A DNA stretch of 64,000 bases from JAPKYZ01 sp033763835 (GTDB lineage Bacteria > Acidobacteriota > Terriglobia > Bryobacterales > Bryobacteraceae): NCBI GenBank assembly GCA_033763835.1, contig JANRJS010000036.1, forward strand, positions 124,001 through 188,000. Reading direction: 5' to 3'. Positions within the stretch are counted from its first letter, which is position 1. Every line of letters begins with the position of its first letter. Of the stretch, positions 35,884-44,050 are shown piece by piece. The notes under the pieces were generated by a model, which saw only the letters and a list, made by a program, of their open reading frames with translations, did not search any database and was not told the DNA's origin. The position numbers and the translations under genes are program-made.

Positions 35884-35925
35884 CGCAAGACGAGCTTCGC
35901 CAATCCGGGATTGTCCGCCGCGTCC
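35884..35925 (+). repeat. 42-bp direct repeat, left copy (original end of the propeller gene)
   Basis: 41 of 42 bases match 36608-36649 (T at 35914, C at 36638). Read on the minus strand it encodes the last 13 residues of the propeller protein (ending GLAKLVLR) followed by TAG, so it looks like the former gene end, now cut off by the TA cassette. Confidence 0.85.
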
Positions 35926-35954
35926 ATGAGCGGACTCGGTGTTACGGTGAAACT

Positions 35955-36188
35955 GTGAAGAACATCACGGTTTCTGTGGACGACGAAACCTACCGGCGGG
36001 CGCGAATCGTCGCCGCCGGGCGGGATACGTCCGTTTCGGCTCTGGTCAAGGCTTACCTGTTTGGGTTGGCGGCCCCGGAGACCGAGTCCGAGCGGCTCAA
36101 ACGCTTGGAAAGGGAAATTCGCGCAAAGATCGAATCGTTCACCGCCTCGAACCGGCTCTCGCGGGAAGAACTGCACCGTCGGAAGTAG
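35955..36188 (+). CDS. VapB-like ribbon-helix-helix antitoxin
   Basis: 77 residues from the GTG at 35955 (VKNITVSVDDETYRRARIVAAGRDTSVSALVKAYL). The N-terminal strand-helix-helix with TVSVDDETYRRAR is a ribbon-helix-helix DNA-binding fold; the rest is charged helix (RLKRLEREIRAKIESF) suited to wrap the toxin. An antitoxin binds and blocks the PIN toxin and represses their shared promoter. The toxin gene starts 2 bases after its stop. The pair lies inside a 42-bp direct repeat. Confidence 0.82.
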   Translation: MKNITVSVDDETYRRARIVAAGRDTSVSALVKAYLFGLAAPETESERLKRLEREIRAKIESFTASNRLSREELHRRK

Positions 36189-36190
36189 TC

Positions 36191-36607
36191 GTGCCGTCTT
36201 TCCTCGATACAAACGTCTTGCTTTACTCAATCGGCCGGAGTCCGAAAGAGTCGCGCAAACGGGAACGCGCCCTTGAGCTGCTTGAAGACGACTCGGCGGC
36301 GCTGTCGATCCAGGTGCTCCAGGAGTTCTATGTCCAAGCTACCCGGGCCACGAGAAAGGACGCCCTCCCGCCGGAACTTGCAGCCGGATTGATCGAGGCT
36401 TGGTCCCGGTTCCGTGTGCAGGAGATGACGTTCTCCATTCTTCGAGCGGCCGTGCGCATACATCGGACGCACCGGTTGTCGTTCTGGGACGGATCGATTG
36501 TCGCGGCGGCGGTGGCCCTCGGCTGTGACCGGATTTACACCGAAGACTTAAACGACGGACAGGTAATCGAAGGGGTCGAGATCGTCAATCCGTTTGCGGA
36601 GCATTAG
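36191..36607 (+). CDS. PIN-domain toxin, VapC family
   Basis: 138 residues from a GTG. PIN fold with MPSFLDTNVLLYS (first Asp), SIQVLQEFYVQATR (Glu), LSFWDGSIVAAA (Asp) and YTEDLNDGQVIEGV (final Asp); the four acidic residues for Mg2+-dependent RNA cleavage are intact. VapC toxins cut tRNA or rRNA and arrest growth. The TAG stop overlaps by two bases the TAA stop of the opposite-strand propeller gene, so the cassette supplies that gene's new end. Confidence 0.88.
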   Translation: MPSFLDTNVLLYSIGRSPKESRKRERALELLEDDSAALSIQVLQEFYVQATRATRKDALPPELAAGLIEAWSRFRVQEMTFSILRAAVRIHRTHRLSFWDGSIVAAAVALGCDRIYTEDLNDGQVIEGVEIVNPFAEH

Positions 36608-38766
36608 CGCAAGACGAGCTTCGCCAATCCGGGATTGCCCGCCGCGTCCGTCACGCGAACGGTGAGTAGGTGCTCGCCCGTCTTGAAGCCCGCCAGGCGC
36701 AGGCGGAAGGTTTCGGTGGGCGAATCCGTGATGCCGTCCTCGGCTTCGGCGACCATCCACGGGCCAGCGTCGATTGAGTACTCGCAGCGGCGCAAGCCGC
36801 CGGTGGTGTCGGAGGCACGCACGACGATATCCTCGCCCTCGCGACCCATCGTTACTACCGGAGGGGTGTTGTCGATCCGAACGGGCGCGCTCACCAGTTC
36901 GCCCTCGCGCGCTTCGGAAACGGGGTTCGCCGTGCGGTCCGTCGCGACGACGCGGAAGTAGTACCGCCCGTCGGCGAGCGCGTCGCCGTCGATCGTAAAG
37001 CTCGTCTCCGCCAGATTCGATTTCAGCGTCTTCCACTCGCGCTCGTCCTCGCCGCGAAAGCTTAGCGTGTAGGACAGCGGATCGGCGTCGGGATCCTCGG
37101 CAGTCCAGGCGATCACCAGCTGGCGGGCGCCGGGACGTCCGGCGTTCTGTGTCGAGGTGCCCGAAAGCGAAGAAGCGCCGAAGTCGCCCGAATCGGTGAC
37201 CGTGATCGAGTAGGCGGCCCCGCCCGGCGTGGGGGTGGCCGATCGGCCAGCGGCGGGCGTGGCGGCGAGTTGCGACACCACCGTGACGCTCTTTACCGCG
37301 GGCCCGTTGTTCTGTGGGCGGTAGGCGAGCGCCACCGAATCGAGTTCCGCGCCGGGCGCAAGCTCGACTTTCCATTGCGCGAAGCGGGCGTTCGGGCTGG
37401 CGATGCCGCTAGGCGCAGTCAGCGGGACGCTCCAATCGCTCCAAGTCTTGTCGGGGCGGGCGGAATTCCCGCTGCGCGTCCACATCTTCACCGCGCCCAC
37501 ACCGTGCCATTCAAGACGTCCCCATCGCGCGATCGAACCCGCGTCGTGCACGGGCGATTCGTACGTGCCGCCGGCGGCGGGAGCGCCCACCGATTCGGCG
37601 AGCAGCGCTCCGGGAGCCGAAGCGACGGCCATCAAACGGGAATTGGCGCGCAGCAGCCGCACGATTTCTCCCCGATTGGTCTGCTCGACAAGCGTCGTTT
37701 GGCGGTTCGCCAAACGGTACACGCGTCCTCCACCGTCGGTCGAAAACACGAGACCGGCGTCGTCGGCGGCGACATCGAAAGCGTTTTCCTCTTTCGACGA
37801 CCACAACGTTTCTACCGTACCGTCGGGTTCGACGACGTAGATCGCGCTTTTCTCGACCCCCGTTAGATCGAGCACTTGCGGCGCGGGCGTTACCGCCGAT
37901 TGCACCACCGGTTTGGGACCTTCGGCTTTCGGCTTCAGATCGAGCGACGCTTGCGCCTCGACCGTGATCGTAGTTGTGGGAGCGGTGACGACTACGCCAC
38001 CGGGATTATTGGTCGCGGGCACCGCCGCCGTCCGCTTCGCCACCGATCCGCCGAGCGCCGCGACGTACACCCGGCCATCGGGCTGCGGCGCGATCGCCCG
38101 AATTTCGGGCAGCGAAGCGTCGTAAACCACGAACGCCTTGTCGCGGCCGGTTACGCGGTAGAGAATCCCGTTGGGATCGCTGCCGGCGAGCAGCGCGCCG
38201 GACGCTTCGAAAGCCAGCGAAGTGATGTGCGCCTGTCCGCTGTCCCAATACAGCTCGCCTTTGCCGGGCGCCGTGACGGCGAAAATCTTACCCTGATCGC
38301 CGGTACCGACGTAGACCGTTCCATCCGGCCCTACGGCGAGCGACCAGATGTACTTCGACTCGGGGTTGAAATACTCCGCCGCCTTGCCATTCGCGATCCG
38401 GTAGACCTTACCGTCGGGGGAAGATCCGGCGAAGATCGCCCCGTCGGGCGCGACGGCCAGCGCGAAAATCTCCGGTTCCGGCGCGGTGAAAATTACAGCC
38501 TTGTCGCGCGCGCGGATGACGCGGCCTTTGTGACCCGACCCGAGGTAAACTTCGCCGTCTCGCGCCGCCACCGCCGTCCATAGCGCCGACTGCCCGTCTT
38601 CGAATGGCGCGGTCCATGGTGCGGTGACGCGCAGCCGCCCGTCGGCGGTAAGCGAAACGTTCGAAAACTTGCCCCGAAGAAAATCCTGCCGCGTGGTCAT
38701 CTCCCAGGCGGTGGTGGAGGCGGCCCAAGCGGCGCCACCGAAAACGAGCGCGGCCAGCGCCTTCAT
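36604..38766 (-). CDS. Secreted beta-propeller protein with C-terminal immunoglobulin-like domains
   Basis: 720 residues from the ATG at 38766, which overlaps the S55 gene stop as ATGA; the longer frame to 38976 is not needed. The signal MKALAALVFGGAAWAAS is followed by propeller repeats (GEVYLGSGHKGRVIRAR, DGAIFAGSSPDGKVYRI, DGTVYVGTGDQGKIF, DGRVYVAALGG), a variable middle and Fn3/Ig-like domains toward the end (VIAWTAEDPDADPLSY, TPPVVTMG). Function unknown; probably an envelope or extracellular protein working with the S55 protein. The last 13 codons are the 42-bp repeat and its last nine residues are unaffected by the TA insertion. Confidence 0.85.
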   Translation of the reverse strand: MKALAALVFGGAAWAASTTAWEMTTRQDFLRGKFSNVSLTADGRLRVTAPWTAPFEDGQSALWTAVAARDGEVYLGSGHKGRVIRARDKAVIFTAPEPEIFALAVAPDGAIFAGSSPDGKVYRIANGKAAEYFNPESKYIWSLAVGPDGTVYVGTGDQGKIFAVTAPGKGELYWDSGQAHITSLAFEASGALLAGSDPNGILYRVTGRDKAFVVYDASLPEIRAIAPQPDGRVYVAALGGSVAKRTAAVPATNNPGGVVVTAPTTTITVEAQASLDLKPKAEGPKPVVQSAVTPAPQVLDLTGVEKSAIYVVEPDGTVETLWSSKEENAFDVAADDAGLVFSTDGGGRVYRLANRQTTLVEQTNRGEIVRLLRANSRLMAVASAPGALLAESVGAPAAGGTYESPVHDAGSIARWGRLEWHGVGAVKMWTRSGNSARPDKTWSDWSVPLTAPSGIASPNARFAQWKVELAPGAELDSVALAYRPQNNGPAVKSVTVVSQLAATPAAGRSATPTPGGAAYSITVTDSGDFGASSLSGTSTQNAGRPGARQLVIAWTAEDPDADPLSYTLSFRGEDEREWKTLKSNLAETSFTIDGDALADGRYYFRVVATDRTANPVSEAREGELVSAPVRIDNTPPVVTMGREGEDIVVRASDTTGGLRRCEYSIDAGPWMVAEAEDGITDSPTETFRLRLAGFKTGEHLLTVRVTDAAGNPGLAKLVLR
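36608..36649 (+). repeat. 42-bp direct repeat, right copy (present end of the propeller gene)
   Basis: Matches 35884-35925 in 41 of 42 bases at a distance of 724 bases. On the minus strand it codes for AAGNPGLAKLVLR and the stop TAA, where the left copy has AADNPGLAKLVLR and TAG. The repeats frame the VapBC-like genes exactly. Confidence 0.85.
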
Positions 38767-40460
38767 TCCTTTACCTCGATCTGGATGGTGCGCGTCCCGG
38801 CGGCTACCGCGTCGCCCAATCGAATCTCGAACTCCGCCAATCGCGCGCCTTGCTGCGTAGCCAACAGCGGAGCGGGAGAAGAACGCGCCAATAGCAGGTT
38901 CATCCCGGCCGGAACGTTCGCCAAGTCCACGCCTCCGGCTTGGAAGCTCGCGTCCGGCCGCCATACCCGCACCCACGCGCTCGAATTCGGGCGCAGAGAA
39001 TTCAACTGGGCGACCAGTTGCGCGGGCGGTTTCGAGCCGGCCGAGAACAAACTTCGCGACTCGGCGAAATTCGTGGTGGCGCCATCGGCGGCGGTGACGT
39101 TTAAGGGGCCTAAAGGCGCGCCCACCGGCACGGTGTAAGAGAACCGTTCCACCCGCTCGCGAGCGCCCGACGAAAGCGCCACCGCCAACTCGACGGCGTC
39201 GCCGGGCCGGACCGTCCTCCGCGAAGCCGTGAGTTGTTCGATTTGCCAGATTTCGCGCGATTCGCCCGCCGCCACCGACAACCGAATCTCCCGCACGCGC
39301 ACCGGGGAGCCGCCCGATTGCAGCAGGCTCGAAAGCGGTGCGGCGGCGGATAACGACGCGACAATCGGCGTATTCACGTCGCCCGCGAACGCCTGATTTA
39401 GCTGGAGCGGCGGCAGTCCGTCCTCGAACCTCACTTCGCCGCGCACCGACACCGTGGACGAACCAAGCGTTCGCTCCGTCGAATCGATCGCCGAAAACAG
39501 GATCATTTGCAGCAGAAACGGAGTCAGGCTCGATTCGCGCGCCATCTCCATGCGATACCGCTCGCGGCGCGAGGCTCCGGCGACCTCGATGGTTACGGGA
39601 ATGGTGGATGCGCGGGCGTTGAGCTTCCCGGCGATGGCCGTGTTGCCGTCCGTAGTGACGACGCCCAGAGGCTCGCGGCTGGCCGAAATCTTGTAGCTCA
39701 CTTCAATGCTCGGCAGCAGGGTGATCACTTCGGCGCGAGAGAACGGAAGCTCGGTAGAACCGAGCGAAAGAAACCGGTGGCCGAAGGCGTAGACGCGGTC
39801 CCGGTCCACGTGCGTTACCGTACCGTCCGCGCCGATCTGCATGTCGCCCGATACGAGCAGAACGCTGATCATCGATCCGGGCTCGAGTTTCGGGCTCGTT
39901 CCGCCCCCACCGCCGCCCGATCCCTGTCCGCCGATCCCTTGCAAGGGCGACAGACCCATTTCGCGCCATCGTCCGGCGAAATGCTCGACCGTTCGGGCCG
40001 TGAACCCGGAGAATCGTACCGGTGTCGCCACCTCCGCGAGGCGTGCGTCGCCCCACTTGATTTCGGCGCGAGGCCCAGCCACGGTACCGGAGGGAGAAGC
40101 GGCGATCATCTCTTCGATAGGGCGAATCCCGGCGATCGGTTCTTTCGAGAAGGGAAATGCGAGCGCCACCGCCCCGGCGAGTTTGCCCCCGATCCAGACC
40201 GGACTGCCGGACATCCCTTGCAGGACGCCCGTACGTTCGATCGGGCCGCCGGAGAGCCGGGCGAGGACGATGTTCTGGCGCGGACCGACGTTTTCGAGCA
40301 CTCCCAGGACTTCCACCTGGAACTCCTCGATTTTTCCCCCGGAAAACACCGTTCGCCCCACGCCTTTTTGTCCGGCCTGAATCCCGGATACGGGCAAAAA
40401 CGTATTCTGACCTGGGGCGGAAGCCGCCGATAGGATCGATAGAGCGAGAATGAACCTCAC
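38763..40460 (-). CDS. SpoIVB/S55-type peptidase-domain protein
   Basis: 565 residues from the GTG at 40460 (VRFILALSILSAASAPGQ, a signal peptide, with GGAAG-like AAAGGAAG ~10 bases upstream). The S55 domain includes VGVLENVGPRQNIVLARLSGGPIERTGVLQGMSGSPVWIGGKLAG; the Ser of GMSGSP is the catalytic nucleophile in SpoIVB. The His is not fixed from reading. The C-terminal ~250 residues are beta-rich with no known family. In Bacillus this peptidase cuts SpoIVFA; here it is probably a secreted envelope peptidase. It is transcribed with the propeller gene (ATGA overlap) and divergently from the exosortase. Confidence 0.82.
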   Translation of the reverse strand: MRFILALSILSAASAPGQNTFLPVSGIQAGQKGVGRTVFSGGKIEEFQVEVLGVLENVGPRQNIVLARLSGGPIERTGVLQGMSGSPVWIGGKLAGAVALAFPFSKEPIAGIRPIEEMIAASPSGTVAGPRAEIKWGDARLAEVATPVRFSGFTARTVEHFAGRWREMGLSPLQGIGGQGSGGGGGGTSPKLEPGSMISVLLVSGDMQIGADGTVTHVDRDRVYAFGHRFLSLGSTELPFSRAEVITLLPSIEVSYKISASREPLGVVTTDGNTAIAGKLNARASTIPVTIEVAGASRRERYRMEMARESSLTPFLLQMILFSAIDSTERTLGSSTVSVRGEVRFEDGLPPLQLNQAFAGDVNTPIVASLSAAAPLSSLLQSGGSPVRVREIRLSVAAGESREIWQIEQLTASRRTVRPGDAVELAVALSSGARERVERFSYTVPVGAPLGPLNVTAADGATTNFAESRSLFSAGSKPPAQLVAQLNSLRPNSSAWVRVWRPDASFQAGGVDLANVPAGMNLLLARSSPAPLLATQQGARLAEFEIRLGDAVAAGTRTIQIEVKE

Positions 40461-40537
40461 GGGCGGCACTTCCTTTAGAGTATGCTCAAGGGCGGCTTGG
40501 TTTCTGCCGGTTTGTCTTTTTGTCCCGCCCGCTTTCT

Positions 40538-40559
40538 GGATAGGACTCCGGATAGGACT
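40538..40559 (+). repeat. Two 10-bp direct repeats between S55 and exosortase genes
   Basis: GGATAGGACT occurs twice with a 2-base gap (40538-40547 and 40550-40559), giving a 12-base period, in the 164-base divergent intergenic region. A regulator operator is possible, but a chance duplication cannot be ruled out. Confidence 0.45.
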
Positions 40560-40624
40560 ATAGTTCTGTACCGGAAATCGTTGTTGGTTCAATGGCGCTG
40601 TGATTTACTAGGGATGAGGTGGAT

Positions 40625-41542
40625 ATGGGTGCACCCCCACAAACCCCGGTCTTAACCGGGGCTCCGGAACCGGCCGCAACCCCGGTTTCGACAACCCAGG
40701 ATACGGCGAAAAGCGCCGTGCCGTGGGTCCCGATCGCTTGGTTTTCCGCACTACTCATCGTTTGTTACCTGCCGGTTTTACAACGGCTTGTGACCCAATG
40801 GGCGAACGACGAAGACATGGGGCATGGGTTCTTCGTCCCCGCTGTCGCCGGCTACATCCTCTGGCTAAACCGCGAAAAGCTTCTGACCATGCCTTGGAAA
40901 GGGAGCAATCTGGGAATCGCTCTGCTGGTATGGGGCGCATTTCAGCTTCTGATCGGCACTCTCGGCGCGGAGTTGTTCCTGCAACGCACCGCGTTCATCG
41001 TTTCGCTGACGGGAATGGTGCTGTACCTGGGCGGCATGGCGGTCTTGAAGGAGATGGCGTTCCCCCTGTTTTTGCTGGTTTTCATGGTGCCCCTGCCGGC
41101 GATCATCTATAGCCAAATCACGTTCCCGTTACAGTTGTTCGCGAGCGCGGTAGCGGAAACCGCGCTGGGTGCCATCGGCATCCCGGTGTTGCGCGAGGGG
41201 AACGTGCTCGAATTGGCGAGCCAGAAATTGTCGGTCGTCGAGGCGTGCAGTGGAATCCGCTCCCTGTTATCGCTGACCTTCCTGTCGCTGGTTTACGGCT
41301 TTTTCTTCGATCCGAAACCCGGGATGAAGTGGGTTTTGCTGGCGGCCACGATTCCGATCGCGATCGTAGCCAACGCCAGTCGCGTAACGATTACCGGCAT
41401 CCTTAGCGAGATCAACACCGAATTTGCCACCGGATTTTTTCATACGGTGGAAGGCTGGGTGATCTTTATGGTGGCCCTCGCGTTACTGATCGCGTTCCAC
41501 AAGATCGCCAACTTAGTTTGGGGGAGGTTCTCTCGTGCTTAG
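40625..41542 (+). CDS. Exosortase
   Basis: 305 residues from the ATG at 40625, with GATGAGG 5 bases upstream; a GTG at 40619 is alternative. About eight hydrophobic segments. The exosortase catalytic set is present: Cys in VEACSGIRSLLSLTF, Arg in ANASRVTITGIL and His in FFHTVEGWVIF. Exosortases cut PEP-CTERM-type sorting tails at the inner membrane and are linked to exopolysaccharide. EpsI follows with an 8-base overlap. I see no PEP-CTERM protein in the window, so substrates are elsewhere. Confidence 0.92.
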   Translation: MGAPPQTPVLTGAPEPAATPVSTTQDTAKSAVPWVPIAWFSALLIVCYLPVLQRLVTQWANDEDMGHGFFVPAVAGYILWLNREKLLTMPWKGSNLGIALLVWGAFQLLIGTLGAELFLQRTAFIVSLTGMVLYLGGMAVLKEMAFPLFLLVFMVPLPAIIYSQITFPLQLFASAVAETALGAIGIPVLREGNVLELASQKLSVVEACSGIRSLLSLTFLSLVYGFFFDPKPGMKWVLLAATIPIAIVANASRVTITGILSEINTEFATGFFHTVEGWVIFMVALALLIAFHKIANLVWGRFSRA

Positions 41543-42191
41543 CTTCCTTTCTTCGCCGCGCGCGCGCATTCTCACCGTCCTGTTGTTGGGACAAGCCGCG
41601 CTTCTGATGGGATTTTCGAGGAAGGAAGTGGTTCCTCCAAGCCCGCCGCTGGCGCAGTTCCCGAAAGCGCTACCCGGCTGGGCGCTGCAGCAGGAAGGCG
41701 TTGTGGAGAAGGAAGTCCAGGACGTGCTCAAGGCGGACGATCTGCTCAATCGCACGTATGCGGGCGCCGCCGCTCCGGCCGGTCTGAATTTGTTTGTCGC
41801 ATTCTTTAAGTCGCAACGAACGGGGCAAGCTCCGCATTCCCCCAAGAATTGCCTGCCGGGCTCGGGTTGGGTTCCTTCGGTTTCCGACGTGATCTGGGTT
41901 CCCATACCCGGCCGCGAGTCGGCGATCGAGGTAAACCGCTACGTAGTGCAGAAGGGCGATGCGGCGAGCTTGGTCCTCTACTGGTACCAATCGCGCGACC
42001 GCGCCGTGGCCAGCGAGTACAAGGCGAAGTATTACGTGGTGAAGGACGCGATCACGACGAACCGCACGGACACCGCGCTGATTCGGGTGGTGGTTCCGGT
42101 GTTGAACAAAGACATGGACGGCGCGATGAAGGCCGCGACGGGATTCATTCAAACCAGCTACGGTACGATTCGCCAGTTCCTGCCCGCTTAG
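41535..42191 (+). CDS. EpsI-family exosortase-associated protein
   Basis: 218 residues. N-terminal membrane segment (RILTVLLLGQAALLMGFS) then an extracytoplasmic domain with NLFVAFFKSQRTGQAPHSPKNCLPGSGW, the EpsI motif, and VLYWYQSRDRAVASEYKAKYY. In many genomes EpsI is fused to or follows the exosortase. It probably takes part in export or processing of exopolysaccharide or sorted proteins. It overlaps exosortase by 8 bases. Confidence 0.9.
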   Translation: MLSFLSSPRARILTVLLLGQAALLMGFSRKEVVPPSPPLAQFPKALPGWALQQEGVVEKEVQDVLKADDLLNRTYAGAAAPAGLNLFVAFFKSQRTGQAPHSPKNCLPGSGWVPSVSDVIWVPIPGRESAIEVNRYVVQKGDAASLVLYWYQSRDRAVASEYKAKYYVVKDAITTNRTDTALIRVVVPVLNKDMDGAMKAATGFIQTSYGTIRQFLPA

Positions 42192-42205
42192 CGATAATCG
42201 AGAGC

Positions 42206-43201
42206 GTGATCGCCACGCTCCCACTCATTGCGCTGCTTGCGCAAACGCCCGCTCCGGCCGCGGCCCAGCCCGCCGGTCCCGATCATCGAGGCGATTCGCT
42301 CGCCCGATCGATGGACAGCGCCATCTTCTACCTGAAGCTTTCCGGTATTGCGGAAGTGGATCAGGTTAAGTACACCAGCCTTCCGCCCGCCAAGGCGGCC
42401 GTACCCACCGCGCCGGGCGCGAAGAACCCGTTGATTATCTCCGCCTTCACGTTCATTCCCAAGGGGCTCGATCGATCGAAGAAGCATCCGCTGATCGCCT
42501 ATGTACATGGCGGAGTGCATTCGAACTTCTCGACTTCGTCGCTGCACCATATCCAGGAGTTGATCGAGCAAGGCTATAGCGTGATCGCACCGGATTACCG
42601 GGGCTCGACGGGTTACGGCGCGGGATTTTGGCGCGACATCGACTACGGCGGGCGCGAAAACGAAGACGTGCACGAGGGCGTGAAGTGGATGCTCGAAACG
42701 TATTCGTTTCTCGACCCGAAGCGCGTCGGCATCATCGGTTGGAGCCACGGGGGAATGATTACGCTGATGAATATCTTCCAGTGGGCGGACGATTATGCGG
42801 TGGCTTACGCGGGCGTTCCGGTGAGCGATTTGGTGGCGCGGCTGGGGTATCAATCGGAAAGCTACCGGCGGCTGTTTTCGGATAGCTACCACATCGGAAA
42901 AACGGTGCGCGACGACATCGCGGAGTACCGCCGCCGGTCGCCGGTGAATCACGTGGACAAGCTCCGGACGCCGCTGTTGGTGCACACCAACACGAACGAC
43001 GAAGACGTCAATGTTCTCGAGGTGGAGCACCTCATCACGGCGTTGAAGGCGGCGGGGAAGAAGTTCGAGTACAAGATTTACGAGAACGCGCCCGGCGGGC
43101 ATTCTTTCAACCGGCTGGACACGAAACTGGCGCGGGATTCGAGGGCGGAGATTTACGCCTTCTTGCGGCCCTATTTGAAGCCGGAAGTTCCCAAGAAATA
43201 A
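42206..43201 (+). CDS. Secreted S9-family prolyl oligopeptidase-like hydrolase
   Basis: 331 residues from the GTG at 42206 (VIATLPLIALLAQTPAPAAAQ). It has only the catalytic alpha/beta-hydrolase domain without the N-terminal propeller of full S9 enzymes: LIAYVHGGVHSNFST (oxyanion), VIAPDYRGSTGYG, nucleophile GIIGWSHGGMITL, acid HTNTNDEDVNV and His in APGGHSFNR. Short S9-like esterases or peptidases have this build. The gap to EpsI is 14 bases, so it may be in the exosortase operon, but a role in that pathway is doubtful. Confidence 0.85.
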   Translation: MIATLPLIALLAQTPAPAAAQPAGPDHRGDSLARSMDSAIFYLKLSGIAEVDQVKYTSLPPAKAAVPTAPGAKNPLIISAFTFIPKGLDRSKKHPLIAYVHGGVHSNFSTSSLHHIQELIEQGYSVIAPDYRGSTGYGAGFWRDIDYGGRENEDVHEGVKWMLETYSFLDPKRVGIIGWSHGGMITLMNIFQWADDYAVAYAGVPVSDLVARLGYQSESYRRLFSDSYHIGKTVRDDIAEYRRRSPVNHVDKLRTPLLVHTNTNDEDVNVLEVEHLITALKAAGKKFEYKIYENAPGGHSFNRLDTKLARDSRAEIYAFLRPYLKPEVPKK

Positions 43202-43331
43202 GCGGTTGTGCTATTTTCGAAGAATCCGAAACCGCCGGTCAGCGGGCGTGCTGCGCAATCTTAACCAAGTTCGCGGGCACGTGGAGGAGGCCCGGGGGTG
43301 GCTAGTCCGCCCCCGAGTTCGAAAAGCATTT

Positions 43332-43586
43332 ATGACCGATCCCGCCGAACTGGTCGATACGCTGCCTTCCGGCGCGAAGGTGAAGCGAAGAAGCCTCCGC
43401 ATGCGGGCCTGTTCCGAAACCGACGCCAAAGGCAAACTATGCGCCGGCCACTTGAAGCGCTGGTATGGAGCGCCGCGGGATTTCTCGGCGCGGTATGGGG
43501 CGGAACTATACCGGTGCGAAAAATGCCACACTATCTACTTGCCTCATCCCAGGGAAGTTCCGCGAACCGGGACTTTAGCTTGGTGA
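43332..43586 (+). CDS. Small zinc-ribbon-like protein
   Basis: 84 residues from ATG 43332. Two pairs of cysteines, ACSETDAKGKLC and YRCEKCHTIY, with the GHLKRW segment after the first pair, suggest a small metal-binding ribbon. No clear ribosome-binding site precedes it. The role is unknown; similar very small proteins are frequently annotated as hypothetical. Codon use fits the host, which supports a real gene. Confidence 0.5.
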   Translation: MTDPAELVDTLPSGAKVKRRSLRMRACSETDAKGKLCAGHLKRWYGAPRDFSARYGAELYRCEKCHTIYLPHPREVPRTGTLAW

Positions 43587-43610
43587 GGTTTCCCGGCCGC
43601 GGGTAGATAG

Positions 43611-43665
43611 GGACCGCATCGGAGCAGGCTAGGTGAGATTAGCGTCTCCTCCACCGATGCGGTCC
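43611..43665. repeat. Perfect 12-bp inverted repeat, long hairpin
   Basis: GGACCGCATCGG (43611-43622) and CCGATGCGGTCC (43654-43665) are perfect complements with a 31-base loop. Inside the loop GGTGAGA and TCTCCTCC can form a further short stem with a mismatch. There is no T-run, so it is not a typical terminator; it could be a structured RNA, an mRNA end, or a mobile-element terminus. Confidence 0.6.
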
Positions 43666-44050
43666 GCCCGCGTGATGGGGCTTGGGACCGCACTGTCGCC
43701 CTCCAATCCGCCGCCAGCGAAGGACCCGCGTCCAACTATTCCCCCGCAAGGCCATCGAATCGGAGTCGCAATCGCGCTCCCGGGCGAGAACCGGTCAATT
43801 CTAAAGAACGTTGGAGCCTTTACGCAAAAAACCCCTCCGTTGCAACCGCGTTTCCAACCCCAAGGGCGGCGGCCGATTGCAACAGAGGGCAGGTTTTAGA
43901 GTGACTCCATCAATTCACCACTCATAGAGCAATCGCGGCTCCATTCGGGCTACTGGGTTTCGTACTCCATCCAAAGGGGTTAGCCGGGCGTTGTCCATTA
44001 GGTCGCCTTGGCTTTGGCTAACGGCTGTGTCGATGTGACACACTGGCGGA
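43666..44050. other. Non-coding stretch between the zinc-ribbon gene and the next CDS
   Basis: Apart from the two inverted repeats listed separately I find no supported gene; an 88-codon frame at 43633-43899 has poor, Pro/Arg-rich translation that looks accidental. The promoter of the gene at 44051 should be in the last 150 bases. Confidence 0.5.
43833..43889. repeat. Second long inverted repeat (13-bp arms, one mismatch)
   Basis: CCCTCCGTTGCAA (43833-43845) pairs with TTGCAACAGAGGG (43877-43889), 12 of 13. The loop is 31 bases, the same length as in the hairpin 200 bases to the left. Confidence 0.55.

Noticed and set aside
43611..43665. Rho-independent terminator
   Set aside because: The stem is strong but the loop is long and no T-run follows on either strand.
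43633..43899. 88-codon frame between the zinc-ribbon gene and the gene at 44051
   Set aside because: Proline/arginine-rich, spans both inverted repeats, no ribosome-binding site and no recognisable domain.
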